Source of the DNA: Pseudomonas sp. ZH-FAD
GTDB taxonomy: Bacteria; Pseudomonadota; Gammaproteobacteria; Pseudomonadales; Pseudomonadaceae
Reading direction: 5' to 3'
NCBI RefSeq assembly: GCF_002803095.1
Contig: NZ_PGLR01000011.1
Span: 62,001 to 126,000 of the forward strand
Length of the DNA: 64,000 nucleotides
A model generated the notes under the pieces. It was not told the DNA's origin. It did no database searches and was given only the letters and a program-made list of their open reading frames with translations. Below, piece after piece: positions 27,586 through 35,716 of this stretch. Position 1 is the stretch's first letter. The number at the start of each line of letters is the position of its first letter. The position numbers were made by a program, and so were the translations under genes.

Positions 27586-29181
27586 TCATGGCACGTTCAC
27601 CCTGGAATAGTTATTCGAGCCCATCGGGCTGAGCACGAAGCCTTCGACGCCCTTGCGCAGCGCTGCGAACTGCTTGGGGTGGGCGAGGGCAATCCACGGC
27701 GCCTGCTCATGGAAGATCGCCAGGGCCTGGCGATACAGCGCGGCGCGTTTGCTCTGCTCGGGCTCGCGGCGGGCCTGGGTGATCAGGGCATCGAAGGCCT
27801 TGTCGCACCAGCCCGCCTGGTTCTCGCCGCTTTCGGCAGCGGCGCAGGACAGATTGGGGGTGAGGAAGTTGTCCGGGTCGCCGTTGTCGCCGGCCCAGCC
27901 CATGAACACCAGGTCGTGCTCGCCGTTCTTGGCACGCTTGATCAGCTCACCCCACTCGAACACGCGAATGTCGCTGCGAATGCCGATGGCGGCGAGATCG
28001 GCCTGCAGCATCTGCGCGCCGATACCGGGGTTGGGGTTGGTCGGCCCGCCACCGGGGCGGGTCCAGATCGACAGGGCGAAGCCATCGGCGTGACCGGCCT
28101 CGGTCAGCAGCTGGCGCGCCCGCTCGGGATCGTGCGGCCAGTCCTGTAGCGTTTCGTCATGGCCCCACAGGGTGGTCGGGTAGGGCGCCACCGCCGGCGT
28201 GGCGTTGCCTTCGCCATATTGCGCACGGATGTAGGCGGCCTTGTCGAACGCCAGGTTCAACGCCTGGCGCACGCGTACGTCGTCCAGCGGTGGGTGGCGG
28301 GTGTTGATGCCGATATAGGCGGTCAGCAGCGAATCCAGCTCCAGCACCTGCAGTTGCGGGTCGGTCTTCAGAGCTGGGATGTCCACTGGGCGCGGGTAGA
28401 GGGCGATCTGACAGTCGCCGGCCTTGAGGCGTTGCTGGCGCACGTTGGGCTCGGGGGTGATGGCCAGTATCAGGCGCTCGACCTTCGGCGCGCCGCCCCA
28501 GTAATCCGGGTTGCCACTAAAGCGTACCTGGGCGTCCTTGGCGTAACGCTCGAAGATGAAAGGGCCGGTGCCGATGGGCACGTTGTTCAGCCGCTCCGGG
28601 GTACCTGCCGCTAGCAGATGGTCGGCGTATTCGGCCGAATAGATGGAGGCGAAGCCCATGGCCAGGTTGGCCAGGAAGGGCGCCTCCGGGTGTTTGAGGA
28701 CGAAGCGCACGCGGTGTTCGTCGAGCTTTTCCACGCGCTCGATCAACTGCGCCAGGCCCATGGCCTCGGCATAGGGGAAACCGCGTAACGACAGCTTGTG
28801 CCAGGGGTGAACCGGATCGAGCTGGCGCTGGAAGCTCCACAGCACGTCGTCGGCGTTGAATGCGCGGCTTGGCGTGAAATCCTTGTTAGCGTGGAATTTC
28901 ACTCCCTTGCGCAAGGTGAAGGTGTAGCTCAGGCCGTCATCGGCTATTTCCCAGTTTTCTGCCAATGCCGGGACGATTTCGGTGCTGCCAGGGGCGAAGG
29001 CCACCAGGCGTTCGAACAGGGTTTCCGCCGTGGCATCGGCGGTGGTGGCTGCGGTGTATTGAACGATGTCGAACCCTTCCGGGCTGGCTTCACTGCAGAC
29101 CACCAGGTTGGCCGCCTGGGCCTGAGCAGCGAGCAGCGCGGCAAACAGCAGACCGCCGCGCAGTAGGGGCAAGGTAGGCAT
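27586..29181 (-). CDS. Peptide-binding protein, DppA paralogue (dppA2-like)
   Basis: 531 aa, SBP family 5. The signal peptide ends AAQAQA-ANLVVCSEAS. It keeps the family frame (GRPVDIPAL region, YIGINTRHPPLDDVRVRQALNLAFDKAAYI, MGWAGDNGDPDNFLTP), but the binding stretch is clearly more diverged from the other two proteins than they are from each other. It may therefore bind different peptides. The start 29181 has AGGAG. It follows the third binding-protein gene on the same strand, with a very strong hairpin between them. Confidence 0.9.
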   Translation of the reverse strand: MPTLPLLRGGLLFAALLAAQAQAANLVVCSEASPEGFDIVQYTAATTADATAETLFERLVAFAPGSTEIVPALAENWEIADDGLSYTFTLRKGVKFHANKDFTPSRAFNADDVLWSFQRQLDPVHPWHKLSLRGFPYAEAMGLAQLIERVEKLDEHRVRFVLKHPEAPFLANLAMGFASIYSAEYADHLLAAGTPERLNNVPIGTGPFIFERYAKDAQVRFSGNPDYWGGAPKVERLILAITPEPNVRQQRLKAGDCQIALYPRPVDIPALKTDPQLQVLELDSLLTAYIGINTRHPPLDDVRVRQALNLAFDKAAYIRAQYGEGNATPAVAPYPTTLWGHDETLQDWPHDPERARQLLTEAGHADGFALSIWTRPGGGPTNPNPGIGAQMLQADLAAIGIRSDIRVFEWGELIKRAKNGEHDLVFMGWAGDNGDPDNFLTPNLSCAAAESGENQAGWCDKAFDALITQARREPEQSKRAALYRQALAIFHEQAPWIALAHPKQFAALRKGVEGFVLSPMGSNNYSRVNVP

Positions 29182-29202
29182 GGTGACTCCTGGTTGAACG
29201 TC

Positions 29203-29238
29203 CTGCAATCGGCGCCCCTTTCAGGGCGCCGATTGCAG
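29203..29238. terminator. Strong hairpin between the two binding-protein genes
   Basis: CTGCAATCGGCGCCC, six bases, GGGCGCCGATTGCAG: a 15-bp perfect stem just after the stop of the upstream gene. There is no T-run on the minus strand. It probably protects the upstream mRNA or partly stops transcription. Confidence 0.75.
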
Positions 29239-29242
29239 CTTG

Positions 29243-30841
29243 TTACTTGCCGATACCTACACCATAGAACGAGTTGATGCCGAACGGGCTGATGCGGAAG
29301 TCCTGCACTTCCTTGCGCATCGGCTGGTACACGGTGGAGTGGGCCAGCGGGGTGATCGGCACCTCACGCTTGAGGATCACCTGCGCCTGCTTGTACAGCT
29401 CGGTGCGTTCGGCCACGTCGGTGGTGCGCTTGGCGGCCTTGACCAGTTTGTCGTAGTCCTCGAAGCACCATTTGGAGAAGTTGTTGCCGTCGACCGCGTC
29501 GCAGCCGTAGAGGGTACCGAGCCAGTTGTCCGGGTCACCGTTGTCACCGCTCCAGCCGATCAGCATGGCGTCGTGTTCACCGGCCTTGGCGCGTTTGAGG
29601 TACTCGCCCCATTCGTAGCTGACGATGCGCGCCTTGATGCCGATCTTGGCCCAGTCGGCCTGCAGCATCTCGGCGATCTGCCTGGCGTTGGGGTTGTACG
29701 GACGTTGCACCGGCATGGCCCACAGGGTGATCTCGGTGCCTTCCTTGACGCCTGCGGCCTTGAGCAGTTCCTTGGCCTTTTCCGGATCGAAGGCCGGGTC
29801 CTTGATGTCTTCGTTATACGACCACTGGGTCGGCGGCATGCCGTTGACCGCGAGCTGCCCGGCATTCTGGTAAACGGCATCGAGAATCGCCTGCTTGTTC
29901 ACCGCCATGTCCAGCGCCTGGCGCACTTCCAGTTTGTCGAACGGCGGGTGGGTGACGTTGTAGGCGATGTAGCCGACGTTGAAGCCGGCTTGCTCGGGCA
30001 TCTGCAACTTGGCGTCCTGCTGCAGCGAGGCGATATCGGCCGGGCGCGGGAACAGGGTGACGTGGCATTCACCGGCACGCAGTTTCTGCATGCGCACGGA
30101 TGAGTCGGTATTGATGGCGAAGATCAGGTTGTCGATCTTCACGTCATCGGGCTTCCAGTAGTCCTGGTTGCCCTTGTAACGGATCACCGCGTCCTTCTGG
30201 TAGCGGCTGAACACGAAGGGGCCAGTGCCGACGGGTTTCTGGTTGATGTCAGCGGCCTTGCCGGCCTTGAGCAACTGATCGGCGTACTCGGCGGACTGGA
30301 TCGAGGCGAAGCTCATCGCCAGGTTCTGCACGAAGGCGGCGTCCACCTCGTTGAGGGTGAAACGCACGGTCAGGTCATCGAGCTTCTCCAGCTTGGCAAT
30401 ATTGCTGTCCATGCCCATGTCGGTGAAATAGGGAAACTCGGTGGGGTACGCCTTGCGAAACGGGTGGTCCTTGTCGAGCATGCGGCCGAAGGTGAACAGC
30501 ACGTCGTCGGCGTTGAATTCGCGGCTGGGCTTGAAATATTCGGTGGTGTGGAACTTCACCCCGGGGCGCAGCTTGAAGGTGTAGATCAGACCGTCGTCGG
30601 ACACCTCCCAGCTTTGCGCCAGACCGGGCTCGACCTTGGTGCCGCCGCGCTCGAACTGGGTCAGACGGTTGAAGATGGTTTCCGCGGCGGCGTCGAAATC
30701 GGTACCGGTGGTGTACAGCCCGGGGTCGAAGCCGGCGGGGCTGCCTTCGGAGCAGAACACCAGGTTGGCGGCGCTGGCGAGGGGAGCGCTGGCGATCAGC
30801 CCAGCGGTAAGTAAAGCCTGGAGAATGGCGTTCTTGCGCAT
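29243..30841 (-). CDS. Peptide-binding protein, DppA paralogue (dppA1-like)
   Basis: 532 aa, SBP family 5. The signal peptide ends LASA-ANLVFCSEGSPAGFDPGLYTTGTD. It is nearly the same as DppA at 23779 over most of its length (EFERGGTK/QFERGGTK, NVGYIAYNVT, WSYNEDIKDPAFDPEKAKELLKAAGVKEGTEITLWAMPVQRPYNPNAR), so the two arose by a fairly recent duplication. The start at 30841 has GAGG. No membrane or ATPase genes are with it, so it probably feeds the DppBCDF channel. It matches dppA1 of P. aeruginosa in place. Confidence 0.92.
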   Translation of the reverse strand: MRKNAILQALLTAGLIASAPLASAANLVFCSEGSPAGFDPGLYTTGTDFDAAAETIFNRLTQFERGGTKVEPGLAQSWEVSDDGLIYTFKLRPGVKFHTTEYFKPSREFNADDVLFTFGRMLDKDHPFRKAYPTEFPYFTDMGMDSNIAKLEKLDDLTVRFTLNEVDAAFVQNLAMSFASIQSAEYADQLLKAGKAADINQKPVGTGPFVFSRYQKDAVIRYKGNQDYWKPDDVKIDNLIFAINTDSSVRMQKLRAGECHVTLFPRPADIASLQQDAKLQMPEQAGFNVGYIAYNVTHPPFDKLEVRQALDMAVNKQAILDAVYQNAGQLAVNGMPPTQWSYNEDIKDPAFDPEKAKELLKAAGVKEGTEITLWAMPVQRPYNPNARQIAEMLQADWAKIGIKARIVSYEWGEYLKRAKAGEHDAMLIGWSGDNGDPDNWLGTLYGCDAVDGNNFSKWCFEDYDKLVKAAKRTTDVAERTELYKQAQVILKREVPITPLAHSTVYQPMRKEVQDFRISPFGINSFYGVGIGK

Positions 30842-30961
30842 CTTGACCTCATCGTTGTTGTGGTTGTGGTCCTTGAGGAGCCTCTTGTGGAGACCACCGT
30901 CGAAACTATGCAGGCCTTGTGCCCGAGGCAAGAGGGTCGCCGTGCGGAGAATGGTTAGCGC

Positions 30962-30973
30962 TACAGCGCTGTA
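30962..30973. promoter_or_regulatory. Palindrome TACAGCGCTGTA upstream of the dppA1-like gene
   Basis: A 12-bp perfect dyad about 120 bases before the start codon, in the 225-bp gap between this gene and the SIMPL gene. No TTAAG-N5-CTTAA motif is present here, so control may differ from dppA. Regulator unknown. Confidence 0.35.
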
Positions 30974-31020
30974 ATTTGCTGTCGCATTTATGAAAAATTC
31001 GTAGGGGGAAGATGGCGAAA

Positions 31021-31044
31021 CGCCGTTATCTGGCGATAACGGCG
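31021..31044 (-). terminator. Rho-independent terminator of the SIMPL gene
   Basis: CGCCGTTATC, four bases, GATAACGGCG: a 10-bp perfect stem. TTTCG follows on the minus strand, 22 bases after the stop codon. Confidence 0.75.
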
Positions 31045-31066
31045 CTGCTTTGTTGCGGAGCTTGAT

Positions 31067-31780
31067 TCAGGGCATCTGCACTTCGATGACGCCGTCGGCA
31101 CTGACCGTGACCTGGCTGGTGCCGGCTTCGATTTCCGGTGTGGGTGCTGCCTCCATCATCGCCATGCCTTTGGCAGCATAGGCGCGCATTGGCATCGGCG
31201 GCTGGAAGCCGCCAGTGTTGAGGTTCAGGCTGACCAGCTTGTAGCCCTTACCGCCTAGCGCTTCGGTGGCCAGTTGTGCGCGTGCCTTGAAGGCGTTGAC
31301 GGCGTCCTTGAGCATGGCGTCTTCGCGGGTCTTGCGGGTGTCGGTGGCGATGCTGAAATCCATGCCGGCCATCTTCATCGATTGCAGCAAGTCGCCGGTC
31401 AGGGCGGAAAGCCGGGCGAAGTCGGCGCTTTCCAGGCGCACCTCGGCGCGCTCGCGCCAGGCGGTGATCTTCTGGCCCTTGTCGTCATACACCGGGTAGC
31501 TGTGGCGGCTGCCCAGCTTGACCGAAACGCCACGGACCTGGCGCACTTGTTCCAGCGTCTTGTTCAGGGTGGTGGTGATCTCGGCGGCCAGCTTGGCCGG
31601 GTCGGCGTGCTGCGCTTCGGTATAGAGGGTGACGTGCATCAGATCATGTGCCACTTCCTGGTTGACCTCGGCGCGCAGGGCGATCTGGTTGTAGCGCGCC
31701 TCGGCGGCCAGCAGGCCGGTGCTGGCCAGGCTGGCGGCGGTGAGGGCGAGGGCGGTGGCGATACGGGTCATGGTGCGCAT
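31067..31780 (-). CDS. SIMPL-domain (DUF541) periplasmic protein
   Basis: 237 aa. A signal peptide (MRTMTRIATALALTAASLASTGLLAAEA) precedes one DUF541/SIMPL domain covering the rest (EVNQEVAHDLMHVTLYTEAQHADPAKLAAEITTTLN ... VTVSADGVIEVQMP). The fold is found in oligomeric periplasmic or outer-membrane proteins such as BP26, with no firm function. The start at 31780 has AAGGA; the longer frame to 31921 runs into a repeat. The same gene sits between roxS and dppA1 in P. aeruginosa. Confidence 0.86.
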   Translation of the reverse strand: MRTMTRIATALALTAASLASTGLLAAEARYNQIALRAEVNQEVAHDLMHVTLYTEAQHADPAKLAAEITTTLNKTLEQVRQVRGVSVKLGSRHSYPVYDDKGQKITAWRERAEVRLESADFARLSALTGDLLQSMKMAGMDFSIATDTRKTREDAMLKDAVNAFKARAQLATEALGGKGYKLVSLNLNTGGFQPPMPMRAYAAKGMAMMEAAPTPEIEAGTSQVTVSADGVIEVQMP

Positions 31781-31839
31781 GGTGCGGTTCCTTTTTCGAT
31801 GGCCTTTTGGCCGTTTAGCGTGAAAGTCGCGTAGCGACG

Positions 31840-31896
31840 CCCTCATTGGTGCCCTTCTCCCTCCGGGAGAAGGTGGCGCGAAGCGCCGGATGAGGG
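31840..31896. repeat. Palindromic repeat family D; rest of the 31781-32098 gap
   Basis: CCCTTCTCC-CTCC-GGGAGAAGG with a neighbouring GGCGCGAAGCGCC stem. An inverted relative lies at 38885-38929. The remainder of the 318-bp gap between the SIMPL gene and roxS shows no gene. A TATACT at 32071-32076 is a possible -10 for roxS. Confidence 0.7.
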
Positions 31897-32098
31897 AGGG
31901 CATGCTGCCGGCTTTCATCATTCGGGGGCCGCTCGCGGCAAGCCCGTTCCCGAGGTTAGACGAAGGCGAGTCGCGATCCGGGTTAATGCCGCTACAACTT
32001 TTTTCATCCAGGGCGTTGGTCAGGTGTGCGTCCGGTTGCCGCAGCGGCGCAAGGCCGCGCCAGGCTTGGTTATACTCGGCGCAACCAATGGAGTCGCC

Positions 32099-33352
32099 AT
32101 GCTCGAACCTGTGCAGTTACTCTCCGCCAGTCGCCAGAATCTCTGGCGTCTGACCCTTATCCGTATTCTGGTGTTGGCTGCTCAGGCAGGCTCGGTCGGT
32201 CTCGCCTACAAGTCGGGCATGCTACCGCTACCCTGGTTGCAATTGTCGGTCACCCTCGGTGTTTCTCTGCTGCTGTGTCTGGGCACTGCCATGCGCTTGC
32301 GTGGCCCCTGGCCGGTGACAGAAGTCGAGTACGCCGTGCAGTTGGGCTGCGACCTGATCATCCATAGCGTGCTGCTGTATTACTCGGGCGGTTCGACCAA
32401 CCCCTTCGTTTCCTATTATCTGGTGCCGCTGACCATCGCCGCGGCAACGCTGCCGTGGATGTTCACCATCGTCCTGGCCGGCCTGGCGTTGGCCGGTTAC
32501 ACCCTGCTGTTGGTGTGGACCCATCCGCTCGAGCTGCCCGCGGCGCGTGAGAGCCTGCTGGTTTATGGCATGTGGCTGAGCTTTGCACTGTCTGCGGCGC
32601 TGATCACGTTCTTCGTTGCCAAGATGGCCGAGGAGCTGCGCCGCCAGGACGAGCTGCGCGCCGAACGGCGTGAGGAAAGTCTGCGCGACCAGCAACTGCT
32701 GGCCGTGGCCACTCAGGCCGCTGGCGCCGCCCATGAACTGGGTACGCCGCTGGGCACCATGAGCGTGCTGCTCAAGGAGCTGCGTCAGGAGTATCGCGAC
32801 AAACCGGCGCTGCAGGATGATCTGGCCCTGCTGCAGGAGCAGGTCAAACTGTGCAAGTACACCCTGCAGCAACTGGTGCGCGCCGCCGAGAACGATCGGC
32901 GTCAGGCGGTGGTGGAGCAGTCCTGTGTCGAATGGCTGGAAACCACGCTCAATCGCTGGCACCTGATGCGTCCCGAGGCCAGCTACCGCTATCAATGCCT
33001 GGGCCGCGGCACGCCACCGCGGATCATGCCACCGGCCGATCTCACCCAGGCGCTGCTCAATCTGCTCAACAACGCCGCCGACGCCTGCCCGGACAAACTC
33101 GACATTCGCCTGGACTGGGACCACCAGTGGCTGCGCCTGAGCATCCGCGACCACGGCGCCGGCGTGCCGCTGGCCATCGCCGAGCAGCTTGGCCGGCCCT
33201 TCTTCACCACCAAGGGCAAGGGGTTCGGCCTGGGGCTGTTCCTCAGCCAGGCCAGCGTGACCCGTGCTGGTGGCACGGTTAAGTTGTATAACCATGAAGA
33301 AGGCGGCACCCTCACCGAATTGAAGTTGCCGCGAGCCTATGGCGTGGCCTGA
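32099..33352 (+). CDS. roxS: Redox sensor histidine kinase RoxS (RegB/PrrB family)
   Basis: 417 aa. Six membrane helices (about 15-175) include the quinone-binding type segment GGSTNPFVSYYLVPLTIAAATLPW of the RegB family. The H-box is AAGAAHELGTPLGTMSVLLKEL (phosphorylated His). The ATPase domain has LLNNAADACP (N-box), IRDHGAGVP (G1) and KGKGFGLGLFLSQ (G2). It reports the redox state of the respiratory chain to RoxR, which controls cyanide-insensitive oxidase and other terminal oxidases in Pseudomonas. The start 32099 has GGAG. RegB's redox cysteine box after the H-box is not evident, as in other RoxS proteins as far as I recall. Confidence 0.93.
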   Translation: MLEPVQLLSASRQNLWRLTLIRILVLAAQAGSVGLAYKSGMLPLPWLQLSVTLGVSLLLCLGTAMRLRGPWPVTEVEYAVQLGCDLIIHSVLLYYSGGSTNPFVSYYLVPLTIAAATLPWMFTIVLAGLALAGYTLLLVWTHPLELPAARESLLVYGMWLSFALSAALITFFVAKMAEELRRQDELRAERREESLRDQQLLAVATQAAGAAHELGTPLGTMSVLLKELRQEYRDKPALQDDLALLQEQVKLCKYTLQQLVRAAENDRRQAVVEQSCVEWLETTLNRWHLMRPEASYRYQCLGRGTPPRIMPPADLTQALLNLLNNAADACPDKLDIRLDWDHQWLRLSIRDHGAGVPLAIAEQLGRPFFTTKGKGFGLGLFLSQASVTRAGGTVKLYNHEEGGTLTELKLPRAYGVA

Positions 33353-33367
33353 CAAGGAAAACCCAGC

Positions 33368-33928
33368 ATGAGCGACGAATCCCTGTTCGAAGGCGAAGAG
33401 CAGCCCCATTTGCTGCTGGTCGATGACGACCCCACCTTTACCCGCGTGATGGCGCGCGCCATGAGCCGCCGCGGTCTGCGCGTATCTACCGCCTCCAGCG
33501 CCGAAGAAGGCCTGGCCCTGGCCAAGGACGACCTGCCGGATTACGCCGTGGTCGACCTGAAGATGGAGGGCGACTCCGGTCTGGTGCTGCTGCCCAAGCT
33601 GCTGGAGCTGGACGCCGAGATGCGTGTGGTGATCCTCACCGGTTATTCGAGCATCGCCACCGCCGTAGAGGCGATCAAGCGTGGTGCGGCCAACTACCTG
33701 TGCAAGCCGGCCGATGCCGACGATGTGCTCACCGCACTGCTTTCCGAACACGCCGACCTCGACAGCCTGGTGCCGGAAAACCCCATGTCGGTGGACCGCC
33801 TGCAGTGGGAACACATCCAGCGCGTGCTGGCCGAGCATGAAGGCAACATCTCCGCCACTGCCCGTGCCCTGGGCATGCACCGCCGAACGCTGCAGCGCAA
33901 GTTGCAGAAGCGCCCGGTTCGCCGCTGA
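33368..33928 (+). CDS. roxR: Redox response regulator RoxR (RegA/PrrA family)
   Basis: 186 aa, cytoplasmic. The receiver domain (about 12-125) has LLVDDDPTF, the phospho-Asp in YAVVDLKMEGDSG, T in VILTGYSS and K in LCKPADADD. A short linker leads to a Fis-type helix-turn-helix (HEGNISATARALGMHRRTLQRKLQK). RegA proteins are normally this small. It follows roxS by 15 bp in one operon. Confidence 0.94.
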   Translation: MSDESLFEGEEQPHLLLVDDDPTFTRVMARAMSRRGLRVSTASSAEEGLALAKDDLPDYAVVDLKMEGDSGLVLLPKLLELDAEMRVVILTGYSSIATAVEAIKRGAANYLCKPADADDVLTALLSEHADLDSLVPENPMSVDRLQWEHIQRVLAEHEGNISATARALGMHRRTLQRKLQKRPVRR

Positions 33929-33936
33929 GCCCTCCG

Positions 33937-34036
33937 TAGCCTGGATACAATTTGGGACTGTGCCGTAGGGTGGGCCGGGCGGCGATCCGCTTTAGCCCAC
34001 CAGGGGTGCTCAGCGTGGGCTAAAGCCCACCCTACA
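33937..34036. repeat. REP family A inverted pair with a decayed family B unit
   Basis: GTAGGGTGGGCCGGGCGGCG (33966 onward) and GTGGGCTAAAGCCCACCCTAC (ending 34036) form an inverted array downstream of roxR. A weak B-type unit (GTAGCCTGGATAC) stands at 33937. The rest of the 234-bp gap holds the candidate operator at 34119. Confidence 0.7.
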
Positions 34037-34118
34037 GCTACGTGGCTTTTGCCAATGGTCGAAGAATGCTCTGGCCCACTCTACAACTGCGCGGCTTTTG
34101 CCCGTGGCAGATAAATGC

Positions 34119-34130
34119 TTAGCCAGCTAA
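34119..34130. promoter_or_regulatory. TTAGCCAGCTAA dyad before the AEC transporter gene
   Basis: TTAGC-CA-GCTAA, 33 bases before the start codon. The same TTAGC-NN-GCTAA core stands before the MFS exporter (10292-10303), which suggests one regulator for both transporters. Confidence 0.45.
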
Positions 34131-34162
34131 CATAGGTCGTCAGACAACCTGCTGGTGTCGTC

Positions 34163-35104
34163 ATGCTCGCCGTCGCTGCACAAACCCTTGCCATCACCGC
34201 GCCCGTGTTCGCCATGCTGTTTCTCGGCGTGGCGCTCAAACGTCTGCGCTGGATCGATACGCCCTTCATCGATACCGCTTCGAGCCTGGTGTTTCGCGGC
34301 ACCATGCCGACCCTGCTGTTCCTCGGTGTGGTCAAGGCGGATCTGGATGCGGCCATGCAGCCGCAGTTGCTGAGCTACTTCTTTCTTGCCACCACCGCGT
34401 CGTTCTTCGTCGCCTGGGCCTGGGCGATCTGGCGGGTGCCATTCGAGGATCGTGGCATCTACACCCAGGGGGCCTTCCGCGGTAACAACGGTATCGTCGG
34501 CCTGGCACTGGCCACCAGCATGTACGGTGACTACGGCCTGTCGGTCGGCTCGTTGCTCGCCGCACTGGTGATCCTCTGCTACAACGCGCTCTCTGCGGTG
34601 GTTCTGGCCATCTACAGCCCGGGCGTGAAACCCGGTGCCAAGGCCATCGCGCGCAGCATCGTGACCAACCCGATGATCATTGGCGTGCTGCTGGCGGTAC
34701 CGATTGCCTACTGGAAAATCCCGCTACCGCAGTGGTTTCTGACCTCGGCCGAGTACTTCGCGCAGATGACCCTGCCGCTGGCGCTGATCTGCATTGGCGG
34801 CACCCTGAGCCTGGCGTCGTTGCGCCGCAGCAGCGGCACGGCTGTCGGTTCAGGCATGATGAAGATGGTCTGGCTGCCGCTGCTGAGCACCTTCGGCGCC
34901 TGGCTGTTGGGCTTTCGCGGGGCGGATCTGGCGATCCTGTTTCTCTATTTCGCCAGCCCGACGGCGGCCGCCAGCTTCGTCATGGCTCGTGCGGTGGGCG
35001 CCAACCATGAGCTGGCGGCAGCCATCATCGTCATCACCACCTTGGCGGCGGTGGTCACCACCAATATTGGCCTGCTCTTGCTGCAGTGGGGCGGCTGGAT
35101 CTAG
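34163..35104 (+). CDS. AEC-family transporter (auxin efflux carrier type)
   Basis: 313 aa, about ten membrane helices in two five-helix bundles. It begins LAITAPVFAMLFLGVALKRLRWID; GAFRGNNGIVGLALA and LICIGGTLSLASLR are typical family segments, and the end segment reads FLYFASPTAAASFVMARAVGANHELAA. Bacterial members move malate, malonate or other small acids; the substrate is not readable here. The stop codon TAG at 35102-35104 is also the first bases of an inverted-repeat element, so the original C-terminus may have been changed. Confidence 0.85.
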   Translation: MLAVAAQTLAITAPVFAMLFLGVALKRLRWIDTPFIDTASSLVFRGTMPTLLFLGVVKADLDAAMQPQLLSYFFLATTASFFVAWAWAIWRVPFEDRGIYTQGAFRGNNGIVGLALATSMYGDYGLSVGSLLAALVILCYNALSAVVLAIYSPGVKPGAKAIARSIVTNPMIIGVLLAVPIAYWKIPLPQWFLTSAEYFAQMTLPLALICIGGTLSLASLRRSSGTAVGSGMMKMVWLPLLSTFGAWLLGFRGADLAILFLYFASPTAAASFVMARAVGANHELAAAIIVITTLAAVVTTNIGLLLLQWGGWI

Positions 35105-35279
35105 CAGGCTGTTGAAAAACTACCTGCGTTGCCATTGCTGCGTTAAAAACAGGCTCGTGCGCGAGTCCGATCAAAATGCTCATTTACAACTCGTAAACTG
35201 CGCTTTTTCGCCTGTTTTTGCGGGGCCGCCATCGGTATTGCACTGGCTGCCTCGCCTACGCTTTTCAACGGCCTGCTAG
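35101..35279. mobile_element. MITE-like inverted-repeat element, copy 1
   Basis: Bounded by CTAGCAGGCTGTTGAAAA and, inverted, CTAGCAGGCCGTTGAAAA; both outer ends read CTAG. It encodes no protein. An internal pair AAAAACAGGC (35145-35154) / GCCTGTTTTT (35210-35219) could act as a two-way terminator, with TTTAC/GTAAA inside. The left end supplies the AEC stop codon. A diverged second copy follows lptB at 57701-57845 in the same orientation relative to its gene. Confidence 0.75.
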
Positions 35280-35290
35280 CTGGGTTCGGT

Positions 35291-35318
35291 TTGCCGGCGA
35301 TTAACGGATCGCCGGCAA
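35291..35318. terminator. Hairpin downstream of the CMD gene
   Basis: TTGCCGGCGAT, six bases, ATCGCCGGCAA: an 11-bp perfect stem just past the stop codon of the gene at 35327-35716. No T-run is present, so it may work with the adjacent element. Confidence 0.55.
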
Positions 35319-35326
35319 GCCAGCTC

Positions 35327-35716
35327 TTACGAGGCGTTGCTCTGGTACTCGTCGATCACTTCCTGTGCCGCGCGGAAGGCGTCGATGCTGGCCGGCACGC
35401 CGGCATACACCGCACAGTGCAGCAGGGTTTCGCGGATTTCTTCGACCGTGCAGCCGTTGTTCAGCGCGCCGCGCACGTGGCCCTTGAGTTCCTGCGGGCA
35501 TTTCAGTGCGGTCAACGCAGCCAGGGTGATCAGGCTGCGGGTCGCGCGCGGCAGGCCGCTGCGCGTCCACACGCCGCCCCAGGCATGCTCGTTGACGAAA
35601 TCCTGCAGCGGCTGGGTGAACTCGGTGGCGTTGCCCAGGGCGCGGTCGACGAACGCGTCGCCCATCACCTCACGGCGCACCTGCACACCGCGATCATGGT
35701 TATCACTCATGCTCAT
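35327..35716 (-). CDS. Carboxymuconolactone decarboxylase family protein (PcaC-like)
   Basis: 129 aa, the size of PcaC. The pattern QVRREVMGDAFVDRA...HAWGGVWTRSGLPRATRSLITLAALTALKCPQELKGHVRGALNNGCTVEEIRETLLHCAVYAGVPASIDAF is that of 4-carboxymuconolactone decarboxylases. No other protocatechuate genes are near, so the true role may be a related peroxidase or decarboxylase reaction. Its ATG overlaps the stop of the antiporter gene by four bases (ATGA), so the two are co-translated. Confidence 0.85.
   Translation of the reverse strand: MSMSDNHDRGVQVRREVMGDAFVDRALGNATEFTQPLQDFVNEHAWGGVWTRSGLPRATRSLITLAALTALKCPQELKGHVRGALNNGCTVEEIRETLLHCAVYAGVPASIDAFRAAQEVIDEYQSNAS

Noticed and set aside
29243..30841. 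Long similarity to 23779-25374 as a DNA repeat or mobile element
   Set aside because: The similarity is confined to the coding sequences of paralogous binding proteins; no terminal repeats or transposase.
32228..33880. 550-codon open frame on the minus strand
   Set aside because: It runs across both roxS and roxR in antisense; no family features.
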